Positions 17,735 through 27,243 of a DNA stretch of 64,000 bases are shown piece by piece (position 1 is the first letter of the stretch; every line of letters starts with the position of its first letter). The DNA comes from Bacillus sp. REN3. GTDB taxonomy: Bacteria > Bacillota > Bacilli > Bacillales > Cytobacillaceae. The notes beneath the pieces were generated by a model that did not search any database, was not told the origin of the DNA, and worked only from the letters and a program-made list of their open reading frames with translations. The stretch spans positions 1 to 64,000 of the forward strand of contig NZ_JAERSD010000006.1 of NCBI RefSeq assembly GCF_017912555.1, in the 5' to 3' direction. Both the position numbers and the translations under genes were made by a program.

Positions 17735-18427
17735 ATGGGACGATATTCCTTGGAGGAATTCGTTAGCAATACAAAACAGGAGGATAGAGGAGAAGGGCTA
17801 TTTGAGCTAGAAACACCGAGAATGCTTGAAGTCAACCTGGAAGGAAGGGTATGGGCAAAAGCAGGTACGATGATATCTTATCGGGGATCTGTCAAATTTG
17901 AGAGAGAAGGGATCCTTGAACATGGAGTAGGAAAAATGTTCAAAAAAGCTTTGACAGGGGAAGGCACAGCATTGATGAAAGCAACCGGAAACGGGAAACT
18001 GTACCTGGCTGACCAGGGGAAGGTAATTTCGATTATTCAGCTCCAGGGTGAGTCGATCTTTGTGAATGGGAATGACCTTCTTGCTTTTGAGCCTTCGATT
18101 GCCTGGGATATCAAGCTGATGAAGCGTGTTGCCGGAATGCTATCAGGTGGTTTATTCAATGTCCGGCTTGAAGGGAGAGGCATGGTGGCGATCACCTCCC
18201 ACCATAAGCCCCTCACCCTTCAGGTCACAAGAGAAGAGCCTGTATACACGGATCCGAATGCCACGGTCGCCTGGTCAGGCGGTCTCCAGCCAGAATTTGT
18301 GACGGACATTTCATTGAAGACATTCCTTGGGAGAGGAAGTGGGGAATCCATTCAAATGAAATTCAGCGGTGAGGGGTTCGTGGTGGTCCAGCCATATGAG
18401 GAAGTATATTACAGTCAGCAGACGTAA
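17735..18427 (+). CDS. AIM24 family protein
   Basis: 230 residues, beta-rich, with the AIM24/TIGR00266-type pattern (LEVNLEGRVWAKAGTMISYRGSVKFEREG ... QGESIFVNGNDLLAFEPSI ... LTLQVTREEPVYTDPNATVAWSG, given in pieces). Bacterial members have no settled function. It lies four bases after the methyltransferase and ends at a shared bidirectional terminator. Confidence 0.85.
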   Translation: MGRYSLEEFVSNTKQEDRGEGLFELETPRMLEVNLEGRVWAKAGTMISYRGSVKFEREGILEHGVGKMFKKALTGEGTALMKATGNGKLYLADQGKVISIIQLQGESIFVNGNDLLAFEPSIAWDIKLMKRVAGMLSGGLFNVRLEGRGMVAITSHHKPLTLQVTREEPVYTDPNATVAWSGGLQPEFVTDISLKTFLGRGSGESIQMKFSGEGFVVVQPYEEVYYSQQT

Positions 18428-18430
18428 AAG

Positions 18431-18458
18431 AAACAGAGGCGGATTGCCTCTGTTTTTT
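18431..18458. terminator. bidirectional intrinsic terminator between AIM24 and metA
   Basis: AAACAGAGGC and GCCTCTGTTT form a 10-bp stem; T-rich sequence lies on both outer sides, so it can end both convergent transcripts. Confidence 0.85.
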
Positions 18459-19366
18459 CAATCCCACATATAAGGAGTTTCTTGATAGACATAATAATTG
18501 AGCCAGTTTGAAAAAAACAGGTGTGCGTGGGAACGCCAGCGATTTGCCGGTTTTTGCCCAGGGTCGTCTCCAGGGAAATAATTTTCAGGGATTTGGATAT
18601 CCAGTCCCTTCTCAAGGTCCCTTGCATATTCCTCCGCTAGCGTCTCTGCCTCATATTCCAAATGGCCCGTTACCATGATTCTTTTTCCATCATCAGAGGC
18701 GATGATAAATGCGCCAGCCTTTTCAGAGACTGCCAGGAGCTTCAGGCCGGGTGTCCTCGAAATAGATTCTAAGGATACATCGGTGTTCCTCGAGTGAGGT
18801 GCCAGGAATTGATCATCAAATCCTCTTAGCAGTTTCTCATTCTCTGATTGCACACGATGGCTGTAGATGCCTGAACATTTCCTTGGGAGTTCGAATTTTC
18901 CGATGCCATAATGGTGATACAGGGCTGCCTGTGCGCCCCAGCAAATATGTAGCGTAGACGTGACATGGCTGGTCGTCCAATCCAGAATATCTTTCAGTTC
19001 TTCCCAATAGTCCACTTTTTCAAATTCAAGCAGTTCGATAGGTGCCCCAGTGATGATCATCCCGTCGAATTTCTGCTCCCTGACAAAGTCAAAAGTGTGA
19101 TAGAATTCCTCAAGATGATAGGCTGAGACATTCCTGGATTCATAGGTGGCCGTTTTTAAAAAGGTGATATTCACCTGGAGCGGTGTGTTTCCAAGAAGAC
19201 GGAGAAGATGCCTTTCGGTTTTTTCTTTTTCTGGCATAAGATTCAGGATCAGGATATTCAAAGGCCGGATATCCTGCTGCTCGGCCCGGCTGTTGTCCAT
19301 CACGAAAATATTCTCCTTCTCCAAAATTTCCCGGGCAGGCAGATGTGCCGGTATTTTAATAGGCAA
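18458..19366 (-). CDS. metA: homoserine O-acetyltransferase MetA
   Basis: 302 residues of the HTS/MetA family (GATase-like fold). The acyl-enzyme cysteine is Cys142 in [16 protein letters not shown]. Residue 111 is Glu (GAPIE); in characterised MetA proteins Glu111 specifies acetyl-CoA and Gly111 succinyl-CoA, so this is predicted to make O-acetylhomoserine, the first committed methionine intermediate. Start is TTG at 19366 behind GGGAGG. No S-box riboswitch is seen in the 180-base divergent region shared with fhs. Confidence 0.93.
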   Translation of the reverse strand: MPIKIPAHLPAREILEKENIFVMDNSRAEQQDIRPLNILILNLMPEKEKTERHLLRLLGNTPLQVNITFLKTATYESRNVSAYHLEEFYHTFDFVREQKFDGMIITGAPIELLEFEKVDYWEELKDILDWTTSHVTSTLHICWGAQAALYHHYGIGKFELPRKCSGIYSHRVQSENEKLLRGFDDQFLAPHSRNTDVSLESISRTPGLKLLAVSEKAGAFIIASDDGKRIMVTGHLEYEAETLAEEYARDLEKGLDIQIPENYFPGDDPGQKPANRWRSHAHLFFSNWLNYYVYQETPYMWD

Positions 19367-19480
19367 AAGATAACCTCCCTTAAATAGTTTGAATTAAATA
19401 ACTTTTATTATAATCCGAATTGTTTGACGGAGCAATTGGCTAAAGAATAAAATTTCTAAACTGTCAAATTTTTTTCACCT

Positions 19481-19510
19481 TTGTATGTTGTTCAGATGTT
19501 AGAATATAAT
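19481..19510 (+). promoter_or_regulatory. sigma-A-like promoter of fhs
   Basis: TTGTAT (19481-19486) and a perfect TATAAT (19505-19510) with an 18-base spacer, about 38 bases before the start codon. Confidence 0.55.
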
Positions 19511-19548
19511 AGCAAAAGCATATAGATAATATCTGGGGGGATTGGGAA

Positions 19549-21237
19549 TTGGAAACAAATATTCAAGTAAAGTCAGATATTGAAATTGCACGTGAAAGTA
19601 AAATGAAGCCGATTATGGAAATCGCAGCAAAGATTGGTCTTGATGCTGAAGAAATTGAAATGTTTGGAAAATATAAAGCAAAGCTTTCAGCTGAAGCGCT
19701 TGCTAAATTGAAAACTAAAGAGAGCGGGAAGGTAGTCCTCGTTACGGCCATCAATCCGACAGCTGCAGGGGAAGGGAAATCCACTGTAACAGTCGGCCTT
19801 GCTGATGCGATGAACCGTCTCGGGAAGAAAACAATGATAGCCATGCGTGAACCATCATTAGGCCCAACGATGGGCATCAAGGGTGGCGCCACTGGAGGGG
19901 GTTATGCGCAGGTCCTTCCAATGGAAGATATCAATCTCCATTTTACGGGAGATATCCACGCGATCACGACAGCCAATAATGCTCTTGCCGCCTTGATTGA
20001 CAATCATATCCAGCAGGGAAACAAGCTCCGGATCGACCAGCGCCGGATTGTCTGGAAAAGGGCCCTCGATATGAATGACAGGGCATTGAGGAAAGTCATC
20101 ATCGGTCTTGGCGGGCCGACACAGGGTGTGCCCCGGGAGGATGGTTTTGATATTACGGTCGCTTCCGAAATCATGGCCGTCCTTTGCCTTGCGAGCGACC
20201 TGAAAGATTTAAAACGCCGTCTGGCAAGGATGGTTGTTGCATACAATTATGATAAACAGCCAGTAACAGCAGGTGATCTGGGTGTGGAGGGAGCGTTGAC
20301 GCTGCTTTTGAAAGAAGCGGTGAAACCGAATCTTGTCCAGACAATTGAACATACACCTGCCCTGATTCATGGGGGGCCATTCGCGAACATTGCTCATGGA
20401 TGCAATAGTGTGATTGCGACGGAAGCTGCATCGAGGCTTGCCGATTTTGTCGTGACAGAAGCCGGATTCGGGGCCGACCTTGGCGCGGAGAAATTCCTGA
20501 ACATCAAGACAAGGGCAGCTGGAATCGAGCCTGCCGCCGTTGTGATTGTTGCTACCATCCGGGCGCTCAAAATGCATGGCGGCATGAAAAAGACAGAGCT
20601 GGCAACTGAGGATGTCAAGGCTCTGAAGGACGGATTCACGAACTTAAAGAAGCATGTTGAAACGATTGCCGGCTTTGGGCTGCCATTTGTGGTCGCAATC
20701 AATCGCTTTATCACCGATACGAAAGCCGAGACAGACACATTGCTGGAATTATGTGAAGCTGCCGGGATTCCCGCTGCCCTGACCGAAGTATGGGAAAAAG
20801 GGGGCACAGGAGGCCTTGAGCTTGCTGAAAAATTGATAGAAACCATCGACAATACAGAGAACGCCTTTGCCCATTTGTATGATCTTTCCGATCCACTTGA
20901 AGTGAAAATCGAAAAGATCGCAAAAAATGTCTATGGAGCAGATGGAGTGGACTTCTCCCCTAAAGCGAAAAAACAGCTGGCTGAATTTGAAGACTATGGG
21001 TGGGGTGTGCTTCCGGTTTGCATGGCTAAAACCCAATATTCCCTTTCTGATGATCCGTTAAAGCTCGGCAGGCCATCAGGCTTTACCATAACCATAAGGG
21101 AATTAAAGCCATCAGTTGGAGCAGGCTTCATTGTCGTGTTGACAGGGGATGTCATGACGATGCCAGGCCTGCCGAAAATTCCGGCGGCCATGAATATGGA
21201 CGTGGATGACGAGGGAAATGCGGTCGGCCTGTTTTAG
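19549..21237 (+). CDS. fhs: formate-tetrahydrofolate ligase
   Basis: 562 residues. Family signatures are present: P-loop-like [34 protein letters not shown], and the C-terminal [18 protein letters not shown]-dependent formation of 10-formyl-THF from formate for purine and formyl-Met synthesis. TTG at 19549 is the start, eight bases after GGGGGG. Transcribed divergently from metA. The next gene follows after 11 bases. Confidence 0.97.
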   Translation: METNIQVKSDIEIARESKMKPIMEIAAKIGLDAEEIEMFGKYKAKLSAEALAKLKTKESGKVVLVTAINPTAAGEGKSTVTVGLADAMNRLGKKTMIAMREPSLGPTMGIKGGATGGGYAQVLPMEDINLHFTGDIHAITTANNALAALIDNHIQQGNKLRIDQRRIVWKRALDMNDRALRKVIIGLGGPTQGVPREDGFDITVASEIMAVLCLASDLKDLKRRLARMVVAYNYDKQPVTAGDLGVEGALTLLLKEAVKPNLVQTIEHTPALIHGGPFANIAHGCNSVIATEAASRLADFVVTEAGFGADLGAEKFLNIKTRAAGIEPAAVVIVATIRALKMHGGMKKTELATEDVKALKDGFTNLKKHVETIAGFGLPFVVAINRFITDTKAETDTLLELCEAAGIPAALTEVWEKGGTGGLELAEKLIETIDNTENAFAHLYDLSDPLEVKIEKIAKNVYGADGVDFSPKAKKQLAEFEDYGWGVLPVCMAKTQYSLSDDPLKLGRPSGFTITIRELKPSVGAGFIVVLTGDVMTMPGLPKIPAAMNMDVDDEGNAVGLF

Positions 21238-21260
21238 ATGTAAAAGGAGTGTTACAGCCT

Positions 21261-21794
21261 TTGTTTGATCCAACAGCATATGAAAATATCAGGGTTGTCA
21301 TTGAAGGTGCGGTTTATGACAGGGATTTAAGCGGAGAGATATTGGTGATTGACCGGAATGATTGGTTCAATGCCGCCAAAATGTCGCGAAAATATGAAAT
21401 AACTTTCTCTCTGACCGGGAATTTTCCTTCCCGTTTTTCAGGTTCGATTACAATCGAAGCTGGCATCGAGAATCTTGCAGCGGAGCTTATGGAGACCGGG
21501 AACGCCTCGCAGCTTGCCGGCTGCATTGTCAAGATCCATTTTTTGATCGAGCATCCTGACGAACCCTCGGTCTTCGGGGAAATCCAGGAAATCCTCGAGT
21601 CGGTCTGGGGCAGGGAAAGAGTAATTGAACAAACCGTGCAATCTTCACCGTTCGCAAACAATACATTAGTAAAAAACGCAGTGACTGTTTCCTTCAATCG
21701 CCTTGTTTATGAACACCAAATTGAGGATCTAGCCGGGATGATCGATTATATGATCATGTCTCTTGAAAAACTTCATGAGGCTATCACAATCTAA
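21261..21794 (+). CDS. hypothetical protein downstream of fhs, 177 residues
   Basis: Soluble protein that I do not recognise. It has a beta-rich N-terminal half (residues 1-100) and a C-terminal helix. TTG at 21261 follows AAAGGAG by 11 bases and is preferred over a GTG at 21249 that overlaps that site. It is probably cotranscribed with fhs and ends at a good terminator. Confidence 0.55.
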   Translation: MFDPTAYENIRVVIEGAVYDRDLSGEILVIDRNDWFNAAKMSRKYEITFSLTGNFPSRFSGSITIEAGIENLAAELMETGNASQLAGCIVKIHFLIEHPDEPSVFGEIQEILESVWGRERVIEQTVQSSPFANNTLVKNAVTVSFNRLVYEHQIEDLAGMIDYMIMSLEKLHEAITI

Positions 21795-21799
21795 TAAAG

Positions 21800-21832
21800 A
21801 AATTCCTGCCGAAGTAGGCAGGAATTTTGTTT
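21800..21832 (+). terminator. intrinsic terminator
   Basis: AAATTCCTGCC and GGCAGGAATTT form an 11-bp stem with a six-base loop, followed by a T-rich tail. Confidence 0.85.
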
Positions 21833-21876
21833 ATTTTTTTAGAACTATTTTAAAAAATAATCGAGGGGGAACTCGT

Positions 21877-22725
21877 TTGAAGAAAATTGCTTGGGTCACC
21901 GATAGCACAGCCTATCTGGATGAGGCTCTGAAAACCCATCCTGATGTATATCAGGTGCCAATGACGATTGTGCTTGATGACCAGGAATATTTGGACGGGA
22001 GGAATTTAACCGCTGAAGAACTTTATGAAAAGCTGAAACACCTGAAAACACCGCCAAAGACATCTCAACCGCCTGTTGGTGCTTTCCTGGAACTCTATGA
22101 AAAGCTTGAAAAGGAATATGATGCTGTTTTTACCATCCTTGTTTCCGCCAGGCTCAGCGGGACGGTAGCCTCCAGTGTCCAAGCAGCTCAATCTATCTCC
22201 ATGCCTGTGGTGACATTCGATTCGAAGCTATTGACTTATCCGCTTACTTCCCTGTTGAAGAAAGGAATGGAATATGCCAAACAAGGAGCCAGCCTGGAAG
22301 AAATTCAAAAAAAGCTTGAAAAGGTTAGGGATTCAAATGAAACCTATGTCCTGATCGGCAGCCTGGAACAGCTCCATCGAAGCGGCCGAATGTCCGGTCT
22401 CCGGTTTTATCTGGGGAGCATGTTGAACATTAAGCCGATCATCAGTATAGAGGATGGTGGCCTTGCAACCAAGGACAAAGTTCGTAGTGACAGGAAAGCG
22501 AGGGAAAAGATCTTTGATTACTTAAGAGCATCCCATCAGGAACATACAATCAAAGAGGTGTATATCCTTTATGGCCTGCATAAGTGCTCGGCTGATGAAT
22601 GGCAAAAAGAGCTTGAAGACGAATTTCCTGATATCCGATTTATCAGTTGTCCAATCGGCGCTGTTATTGGCGTCCATGCAGGAGAGCACACAATCGGAAT
22701 CAGTTGGAATAATATCGAAGGATAA
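21877..22725 (+). CDS. DegV family fatty-acid-binding protein
   Basis: 282 residues. DegV features: WVTDSTAYLDEAL, KTSQPPVGAFLELYE, SARLSGTVASSVQAA and the GSLEQLHRSGRMSG region. DegV/FakB proteins bind a fatty acid and present it to the kinase FakA for phosphorylation and phospholipid synthesis. TTG at 21877 follows GAGGGGG by about eight bases. A second DegV protein is encoded at 53695. No fakA is seen in the window. Confidence 0.88.
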   Translation: MKKIAWVTDSTAYLDEALKTHPDVYQVPMTIVLDDQEYLDGRNLTAEELYEKLKHLKTPPKTSQPPVGAFLELYEKLEKEYDAVFTILVSARLSGTVASSVQAAQSISMPVVTFDSKLLTYPLTSLLKKGMEYAKQGASLEEIQKKLEKVRDSNETYVLIGSLEQLHRSGRMSGLRFYLGSMLNIKPIISIEDGGLATKDKVRSDRKAREKIFDYLRASHQEHTIKEVYILYGLHKCSADEWQKELEDEFPDIRFISCPIGAVIGVHAGEHTIGISWNNIEG

Positions 22726-22750
22726 GTGCCATGTTTACTGGCGCTTTTTT
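22724..22750 (+). terminator. intrinsic terminator after degV-like gene
   Basis: AAGTGCCA and TGGCGCTT (one G-U pair) with a seven-base loop and six T. Confidence 0.7.
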
Positions 22751-22985
22751 CTTTTCGGATAGTCAGGAAAGACCGCCAAATAAAGGATTGAGAATCTCCG
22801 TATAATCGCGTATGGCGGGGCCTTCCACTTAACCTGCTTTGACGCATTTCTCCAGAGAATCATACTGACTGAGTATAGATTAACGGGCATTACAGAAATC
22901 GGCAAAGATGCCTTGAAAGGAACCATTTATACAGGATTAATTGAGGTATATGATAAAATAGTTTCCGAGGAAAGCGGGTGGCAAA

Positions 22986-23630
22986 ATGAATGAAATGATA
23001 AGAGCTGCTGAACTCTTCGTCAAAAATGAGCTTGAAAAGGATTCATCCGGACATGACTGGCATCATATTGACAGGGTAAGGAAGAATGCCAGGCTTATTT
23101 GGAGCAAGGAGAACCGGGGAGACTGGTTCATCATCGAAATGGCAGCATTGCTTCATGACATCCCGGACGGGAAACTGAATGAAACGGAAGAAGCGGGTTG
23201 GAGTAAGCTGTATTCCTTTTTGTCCACTCTGAATCTGGATGACAGATTGGCTGCGATGATCTTAGAATGTATCGAAAAAGTCTCATTCAAAGGTGGAAGG
23301 GACATAGAACTTAATACCATCGAAGCGGAAATCGTCCAGGATGCTGACCGGCTGGATGCCCTTGGAGCAATAGGAATTGCCAGGGCATTTGCATATGGCG
23401 GAAAGAAAGGCCATCCCCTTTATGAACCAGGGCTTGCAGTCAGGGATCAAATGACAATTGAAGAATACCGCAACGGTGATAGTTCTTCGATCAACCATTT
23501 TTATGAAAAGCTTCTGAAGCTTAAAGATAGAATGAACACTGCATATGCAAAACAGCTCGCAGAGGAGCGGCATCGATTCATGGAAAAGTACCTCTCACAA
23601 TTTTACAGCGAATGGAATGGTAAGGCATGA
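22986..23630 (+). CDS. ypgQ: HD-domain phosphohydrolase (YpgQ type)
   Basis: 214 residues with HD-domain metal ligands: HDWHHIDRV, ALLHDIPDGK and VQDADRLDALGAIG. It resembles B. subtilis YpgQ, a metal-dependent (d)NTP pyrophosphohydrolase. The ribosome binding site is weak (GGGTGG). The stop overlaps the yfmR start (ATGA), so the two are coupled. Biochemical role is by analogy. Confidence 0.82.
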   Translation: MNEMIRAAELFVKNELEKDSSGHDWHHIDRVRKNARLIWSKENRGDWFIIEMAALLHDIPDGKLNETEEAGWSKLYSFLSTLNLDDRLAAMILECIEKVSFKGGRDIELNTIEAEIVQDADRLDALGAIGIARAFAYGGKKGHPLYEPGLAVRDQMTIEEYRNGDSSSINHFYEKLLKLKDRMNTAYAKQLAEERHRFMEKYLSQFYSEWNGKA

Positions 23631-25510
23631 AGATGATTACGATTGAAGACTTGACAAAAACATACGGAGAAAAACAGCTATTCAATAATATCACTTTTAC
23701 GATTGGCGAGCATGAACGGGTTGGCCTGATTGGAGTGAACGGGACAGGGAAATCATCGCTGCTGAATATTGTCGCCGGCATAGATCAAGCGGATTCTGGA
23801 CGGATTACATATCCGAAGGATTATAAAATTTCCTTTCTCTCTCAACAGCCAGAAATGGATCCGGACAGCACGGTACTTGACCAGGTTTTCAGCGGGGAAG
23901 CTCCTATTTTAAAGCTGATGAGGGATTATGAGTCGGTACTTTCGCAGCTTGGAAGCAATCCTGAAGATGCAGGGCTTCTTGAAAAACTATACGGATTACA
24001 GAGACGCATGGACAGTTCAAACGCCTGGGATGCCAGCACTGCAGCCAAATCGATCCTCATGCAGCTGGGGATTTCTGATTTCACAAAGAAGACGGGGGAG
24101 CTATCAGGGGGCCAGAGGAAGCGGGTCGCACTCGCTCAGGTATTGATAGAAGCACCTGATTTGCTGATCCTTGATGAGCCCACTAACCACCTTGATTATG
24201 AAACTGTAAAATGGCTGGAAGATTATTTGTCAAGGTATCCGGGATCGCTATTGCTAGTTACCCATGATCGCTATTTTCTTGACAGGGTGACAAACCGGAT
24301 ATTCGAACTTGATGGCGGCTCATTATACAGTTATAAGGGAAACTATGCGAGTTTCCTTGAAGCAAAGGCAATAAGGGAAGAAAATGAAGCGGCGACATTT
24401 GAAAAAAAGAAAAACTTGTTCAGACAGGAACTCGAATGGATCAGACGAGGCGCAAAAGCCAGGACAACAAAGCAAAAAGCACGTATCCAGCGATTTGATA
24501 AACTCGATGAAGAACTATCCGCAGTCAAGGCGTCTGATAAGCTGGATATAGCCCTAAGCGGCAGCAGGCTTGGAAAACAGGTTCTTGAGTTGAAGGGGGC
24601 TTCCAAGCAATACGATGACCAGGTAATCCTTGCTGATTTTGATTTGCTTGTGAAACCAGGTGACAGGCTTGGAATCATCGGTCGCAATGGTTCCGGGAAA
24701 TCGACATTGTTGAATATTCTTGCGGGAAAGATTCCTCTTGACGCCGGTGAGTTAATTACAGGGCAAACTGTCAAGGTCGCTTACTACACCCAGGAAAATG
24801 AGGAAATGGATGAGAACAAGCGGATGATCGAATATCTTAAGGAAACGGCAGAGCTGGTAAAGACAACAGACGGAAAGGTGATTTCAGCAGCGCAGATGCT
24901 GGAAAGGTTCCTGTTCCCGATGTATTCACATGGAACTCCCATCCGGAAATTGTCCGGGGGAGAGAAACGCCGGCTTTATCTATTGAAGCTGCTCATGGAA
25001 GAACCAAACGTACTCTTGCTGGATGAACCGACGAATGATCTTGATACACAAACATTGACAGTCCTCGAGGACTACCTTGAAGAGTTCCCTGGAGTTGTCC
25101 TCACAGTCTCCCATGACCGCTATTTCCTTGATAAGGTGGTCGACCAGCTTCTTGTCCTTGAAGGGCAAGGGAAGACTGAATTTTATTTCGGGAACTACAC
25201 GGATTTTCTTGAAAAATGGCCAAAGCTTGCAGAGGAAAGCCAACCAGTAAAAAAAGACAAAGCTAAACCGGAAGAAAAGCAAAAGAAAAAGCGGATGTCC
25301 TTCAACGAAAAAATGGAATGGGAAAGCATCGGTGATAAAATTGCTGCTGCCGAAAAACGGCTCGAAGAGGTTCAGGAAGAAATGGCGGATATCGGGAGCG
25401 ACTTTGAAAAAGGGCAGGCTTTGATGAAGGAAGAAACTGAGTTGAACGACCATCTTGAGTACCTGATCGAACGGTGGAGCTATTTAGCGGAGATAGCAGA
25501 GAATGAATAA
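23627..25510 (+). CDS. yfmR: ABC-F ATPase YfmR (Uup-like)
   Basis: 627 residues, two ABC domains without membrane segments: Walker A GVNGTGKSS and GRNGSGKST, signatures LSGGQRKR and LSGGEKRR, Walker B LLILDEPTNHLD and VLLLDEPTNDLD, a charged inter-domain linker and a C-terminal coiled coil. This is the YfmR/Uup class of ABC-F translation factors, which relieve ribosomes stalled on polyproline and similar sequences and cooperate with EF-P. Not a transporter. Coupled to ypgQ by a four-base overlap. Confidence 0.92.
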   Translation: MKMITIEDLTKTYGEKQLFNNITFTIGEHERVGLIGVNGTGKSSLLNIVAGIDQADSGRITYPKDYKISFLSQQPEMDPDSTVLDQVFSGEAPILKLMRDYESVLSQLGSNPEDAGLLEKLYGLQRRMDSSNAWDASTAAKSILMQLGISDFTKKTGELSGGQRKRVALAQVLIEAPDLLILDEPTNHLDYETVKWLEDYLSRYPGSLLLVTHDRYFLDRVTNRIFELDGGSLYSYKGNYASFLEAKAIREENEAATFEKKKNLFRQELEWIRRGAKARTTKQKARIQRFDKLDEELSAVKASDKLDIALSGSRLGKQVLELKGASKQYDDQVILADFDLLVKPGDRLGIIGRNGSGKSTLLNILAGKIPLDAGELITGQTVKVAYYTQENEEMDENKRMIEYLKETAELVKTTDGKVISAAQMLERFLFPMYSHGTPIRKLSGGEKRRLYLLKLLMEEPNVLLLDEPTNDLDTQTLTVLEDYLEEFPGVVLTVSHDRYFLDKVVDQLLVLEGQGKTEFYFGNYTDFLEKWPKLAEESQPVKKDKAKPEEKQKKKRMSFNEKMEWESIGDKIAAAEKRLEEVQEEMADIGSDFEKGQALMKEETELNDHLEYLIERWSYLAEIAENE

Positions 25511-25724
25511 CTAGCGTTTCATTGAGAATAATGGGCGAGCAGGCGGTACTGATATCTTGCCAGGACCTCTGGTAAATTGCTTGATCATCACGATCTTTCG
25601 CACTGAAGAATGTTTGCCGTCATCTTTTATGCCTGCAGATAAAAGATAACATAGCCGGCTTCCATGATTTAAAAAAACTGTTATGTTAAAATGGCTGCAA
25701 TTAGAAAAATAAAGGGGTGGGAAC

Positions 25725-26855
25725 GTGAAAATTTTATCGATTGAACCAACACCGAGCCCAAATACCATGAAAATAAACCTAGATGAAGAGCTTCCAATGG
25801 GGAAAAGCCACAACTACAAGAAGGATGCCGCAGAAGGTGCCCCATACGTGGTAGTCAAAATACTTGAAATTGAAGGGGTAAAAGGTGTCTACCATGTGGC
25901 AGATTTCCTTGCTGTCGAAAGGAACTCAAAATACGACTGGAAAGCGATACTGCCTGAAATAAGGAAGGCTTTTGGCGAGGATGCCGGAAAGGCAGCTGCC
26001 GAAACAGGCAATATTGATAAGCACTTCGGTGAAGTGAAAGTTCTTATCCAAGTCTATAAAGGAATCCCGATGCAGGTCAAGCTGACGGATGGGACGGAAG
26101 AGAAGCGGTTTGGCCTTCCCGATCTGTTTGTTCAAAGTGTTGCTAAAGTGCAAACACCCGAGGATAATATTGTGATGGTCCGAAAATGGAAGGAGCTCGG
26201 AGTCCGCTATGGCGGGCTTGAACAGGTCGGGCAGGATGTTGTGGAAGAGATATTAGCTGCATACCCGCCAGATCGCTTGGCAGAGCTCATCAAGTTTGCC
26301 AACAGCCCTTCAGGGGAAGAAGGACAAAAATCCGCAAAGAAAAAGATCAAGGTTTCCGAGGCTGATCTTGACCACCCAGATTGGCGTATAAGGTACCAGC
26401 TTTTAGAACAGATGGATGATCCGGAGCTTACGGACTTGCCGATGCTCAAGAAAGCATTGAACGACGATAAGGCCTCGATCCGCAGGCTTGCCACAGTCTA
26501 CCTCGGGATGATAGAAGACGAAGCAGTTCTTCCCCTTTTGTATAAGGCATTGAAAGACAAGACGGTTACCGTGCGCAGGACCGCAGGAGACTGCCTGTCA
26601 GATTTAGGTTATCCGGAAGCGATGGAGGCAATGATGGGCGCCTTGAAGGACCCAAGCAAGCTAGTCCGTTGGCGTGCTGCTATGTTTCTGTATGAAGCAG
26701 GGGATGAAAAAGCGCTTCCTGCTTTAAAAGAAGCGGAGGAAGATCCTGAGTTCGAGGTAAGCATGCAGGTGAAACTTGCGATTGCGAGGATTGAACAAGG
26801 AGAAGAGGCCAGGGGCTCTGTGTGGAAGCAAATGACCGAAGCGAGAAAACAATAA
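25725..26855 (+). CDS. ypgR: YpgR-like conserved protein: Nfu N-terminal domain plus HEAT repeats
   Basis: 376 residues. The start (SIEPTPSPNTMKINLDEELP) is the N-terminal domain of Nfu-type scaffold proteins, but without the CxxC domain. A middle domain resembles 'virulence factor' domain proteins (staphylococcal CvfC), and the C-terminal third contains HEAT-like repeats (DPELTDLPMLKKALNDD, DEAVLPLLYKALKD, EAMEAMMGALKDPS). GTG start after GGGGTGGGAA. Probably a protein-protein interaction scaffold; mechanism unknown. Confidence 0.85.
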   Translation: MKILSIEPTPSPNTMKINLDEELPMGKSHNYKKDAAEGAPYVVVKILEIEGVKGVYHVADFLAVERNSKYDWKAILPEIRKAFGEDAGKAAAETGNIDKHFGEVKVLIQVYKGIPMQVKLTDGTEEKRFGLPDLFVQSVAKVQTPEDNIVMVRKWKELGVRYGGLEQVGQDVVEEILAAYPPDRLAELIKFANSPSGEEGQKSAKKKIKVSEADLDHPDWRIRYQLLEQMDDPELTDLPMLKKALNDDKASIRRLATVYLGMIEDEAVLPLLYKALKDKTVTVRRTAGDCLSDLGYPEAMEAMMGALKDPSKLVRWRAAMFLYEAGDEKALPALKEAEEDPEFEVSMQVKLAIARIEQGEEARGSVWKQMTEARKQ

Positions 26856-26873
26856 GTTTTATTCATGTATAAT

Positions 26874-26903
26874 GCCGGATTTATGACAAATCCGGCTTTT
26901 TTG
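26874..26903 (+). terminator. intrinsic terminator of ypgR
   Basis: GCCGGATTT and AAATCCGGC form a perfect 9-bp stem with a five-base loop followed by six T. Confidence 0.9.
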
Positions 26904-27169
26904 CATGGTTTACTGCAGGAAATGGCATGCTTCATCATGCTAATTTTATCTTGATCACATGAGAAGGGAACCTATAGGCTTTTATGTAACGCGGAGTATA
27001 GTCCCATCACTGGAACGGTAGTATGCTGAATCCACGTTTTGCTCCACATATTATTGGCGGATATTGAATTCTTTTATTAAATCATATGGGCGTCCAAATC
27101 CTTTCGATGGGGTAAGTTACCATTCAAAAGTACGGAAAATGTATCCGCTTACTTAAAAATAATAAATTA

Positions 27170-27184
27170 AATTTTGTGAAAATT
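27170..27184 (+). promoter_or_regulatory. CodY box upstream of ilvD
   Basis: AATTTTGTGAAAATT matches the CodY consensus AATTTTCWGAAAATT at 14 of 15 positions. It ends one base before a TTGCAA -35-like element, a placement suited to repression when branched-chain amino acids and GTP are abundant. Confidence 0.75.
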
Positions 27185-27185
27185 A

Positions 27186-27214
27186 TTGCAAATAGACGCA
27201 AAAAAGGGTATCGT
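27186..27214 (+). promoter_or_regulatory. probable promoter of ilvD
   Basis: TTGCAA (27186-27191) and TATCGT (27209-27214) with a 17-base spacer, immediately after the CodY box and 30 bases before the start codon. The rest of the 390-base region before ilvD shows no T-box or other riboswitch that I can recognise. Confidence 0.5.
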
Positions 27215-27243
27215 AGTGAATAAAAAATTGGGAGGGACCTCTA

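Noticed and set aside
19367-19548. Possible S-box (SAM riboswitch) before metA
   Set aside because: The space is short and lacks the S-box core; only a ribosome binding site and the fhs promoter on the other strand are visible.
22735-22926. 63-codon minus-strand frame and an overlapping plus-strand open frame before ypgQ
   Set aside because: Neither has a ribosome binding site; the plus-strand frame lacks a start codon. Nothing resembles a known family.
25511-25724. Minus-strand frame ending next to yfmR
   Set aside because: The C-terminal part looks protein-like, but no start with a ribosome binding site exists within the gap and the frame continues into the coding strand of ypgR.
26905-27169. 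Possible T-box leader before ilvD
   Set aside because: No AGGGTGGNACCGCG-type sequence or antiterminator was found; a CodY box explains regulation better.
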